From NCBI GenBank assembly GCA_009779395.1, contig WREJ01000090.1, positions 1 through 5,294 on the forward strand: a stretch of 5,294 bases of DNA, given 5' to 3'. The first letter of the stretch is position 1; each line of letters starts with the position of its first letter. Position numbers and translations under genes: made by a program. The notes under the pieces were generated by a model. The model was not told where the DNA came from and made no database searches. It was given only the letters and a program-made list of their open reading frames with translations. This document shows, piece after piece, positions 4,692 to 5,294 of this stretch. The stretch comes from Coriobacteriia bacterium (GTDB lineage: Bacteria > Actinomycetota > Coriobacteriia > WRKU01 > WQUG01).

Positions 4692-5294
4692 ATGTCTGAC
4701 GCATCAAAGCCCCTTGTGACAAACAGGGTCATGACTTCTGATGATGTCAAGCGTTCGCTGATGCGTATCTCACACGAAATTCTCGAAGCAAATGGTGGTT
4801 CTGACAGCGTTGCGCTGGTTGGCATTGTGACGCGTGGCAATAATGTTGCTACGACCATTGCCGAAAACATTCTTGCTATCGAGGGCAAGGCGGTGCCTGT
4901 GGGTACACTCGACATATCGCTCTATCGTGATGATGTTGCCACAAAGCTCTCGCCGGTCTTGCACCGCACCGACATTCCCTTTGACGTGTCGAGCAAAACC
5001 ATTGTGCTGGTCGACGATGTTTTGTTTACGGGACGCACGATTCGTGCGGCGATGGATGCTGTCATGGATTTTGGCAGACCCAAGGCCATTCAGCTGGCAG
5101 TTTTAGTCGACCGTGGCCACCGCGAACTGCCCATTCGTGCCGACTATGTGGGCAAAAACGTCCCTTCGGCAAAAACCGAGCAGGTGATAGTACGCCTAGC
5201 AGCTGTTGACGGTGATACCGGTGTGGACATACTCACCCAGAAAAACGGAAACGATAAAAACGGAGGCATGAAAACCGCTGTTTCAGACCGCGCC
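4692..5294 (+). CDS. pyrR: Bifunctional pyr operon attenuator / uracil phosphoribosyltransferase PyrR (3' end outside window)
   Basis: PyrR binds the leader RNA of pyr genes when UMP or UTP is plentiful and causes termination; many homologues also make UMP from uracil and PRPP. The 201 residues in view contain GIVTRG (44-49), LDISLYRDD (73-81), the PRPP-binding loop VLVDDVLFTGRT (105-116), and VDRGHRELPIRADYVGKNVP (139-158), all hallmarks of the family. The start is set by the Shine-Dalgarno at 4677-4684. Its own PyrR attenuator lies directly upstream, so the gene is autoregulated and probably leads a pyrimidine biosynthesis operon continuing to the right. Known PyrR proteins are about 180 residues long, which corresponds to about residue 182 here. 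The frame instead stays open through an Asn/Lys/Gly-rich stretch (183-192) and on to the edge. A longer tail or a fusion is possible. The family call is certain; the true length is unknown. Confidence 0.95.
   Translation, partial: MSDASKPLVTNRVMTSDDVKRSLMRISHEILEANGGSDSVALVGIVTRGNNVATTIAENILAIEGKAVPVGTLDISLYRDDVATKLSPVLHRTDIPFDVSSKTIVLVDDVLFTGRTIRAAMDAVMDFGRPKAIQLAVLVDRGHRELPIRADYVGKNVPSAKTEQVIVRLAAVDGDTGVDILTQKNGNDKNGGMKTAVSDRA

Noticed and set aside
5262..5270. GGAGGCATG as the start of a separate pyrB gene
   Set aside because: The spacing is one base, too short for initiation at that ATG, and the ATG is in the pyrR frame with no intervening stop, so a separate gene start is not supported here.

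Overview
The window reads as chromosomal DNA of a moderate-GC Gram-positive actinobacterium. A host in the Coriobacteriia (Eggerthellaceae/Cryptobacterium-like) is my best guess. The reasons are an FctA-type pilin with a GPKTGD sorting motif, a coaE-uvrB pair of the kind seen in actinobacteria, a probable leaderless promoter, and a PyrR attenuator. The taxonomic placement is inference from gene content and style and was not searched.

All real genes lie on the + strand. (1) Positions 1-93 are the tail of a membrane-anchored surface protein or sortase. It is followed by a 334-base gap holding a perfect 15-bp terminator hairpin, a sigma70-type promoter (TTGCAA-17-TATACT) and a 5'-leader stem-loop. 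(2) Positions 428-1543 encode a secreted, sortase-anchored pilin-like protein with two FctA/Spy0128-type domains; only the second keeps a complete Lys/Glu/Asn isopeptide triad. A strong terminator follows. (3) A perfect TATAAT lies 6 nt before the ATG of coaE (1667-2314), so coaE is probably translated from a leaderless mRNA. Its 3' end overlaps uvrB (2263-4380) by 52 nt, and uvrB has its own strong Shine-Dalgarno inside coaE. (4) A 311-base gap (4381-4691) carries a candidate extended -10 promoter and a complete PyrR attenuator: PyrR-binding hairpin, antiterminator and intrinsic terminator. (5) pyrR begins at 4692 and is still open at the window end, past the usual PyrR C-terminus.

Functionally, the first part belongs to a cell-surface pilus or adhesin locus. 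The coaE-uvrB pair combines the last step of CoA synthesis with nucleotide excision repair and is probably one transcription unit. The last part is the autoregulated start of a pyrimidine biosynthesis operon: UMP-bound PyrR should bind the nascent leader, block the antiterminator and allow termination before pyrR. The least ordinary points are the degenerate first pilin domain with apparently exchanged residues, the leaderless coaE promoter pressed against the upstream terminator, and the C-terminal extension of PyrR. I see no mobile element, CRISPR array, tRNA or rRNA.
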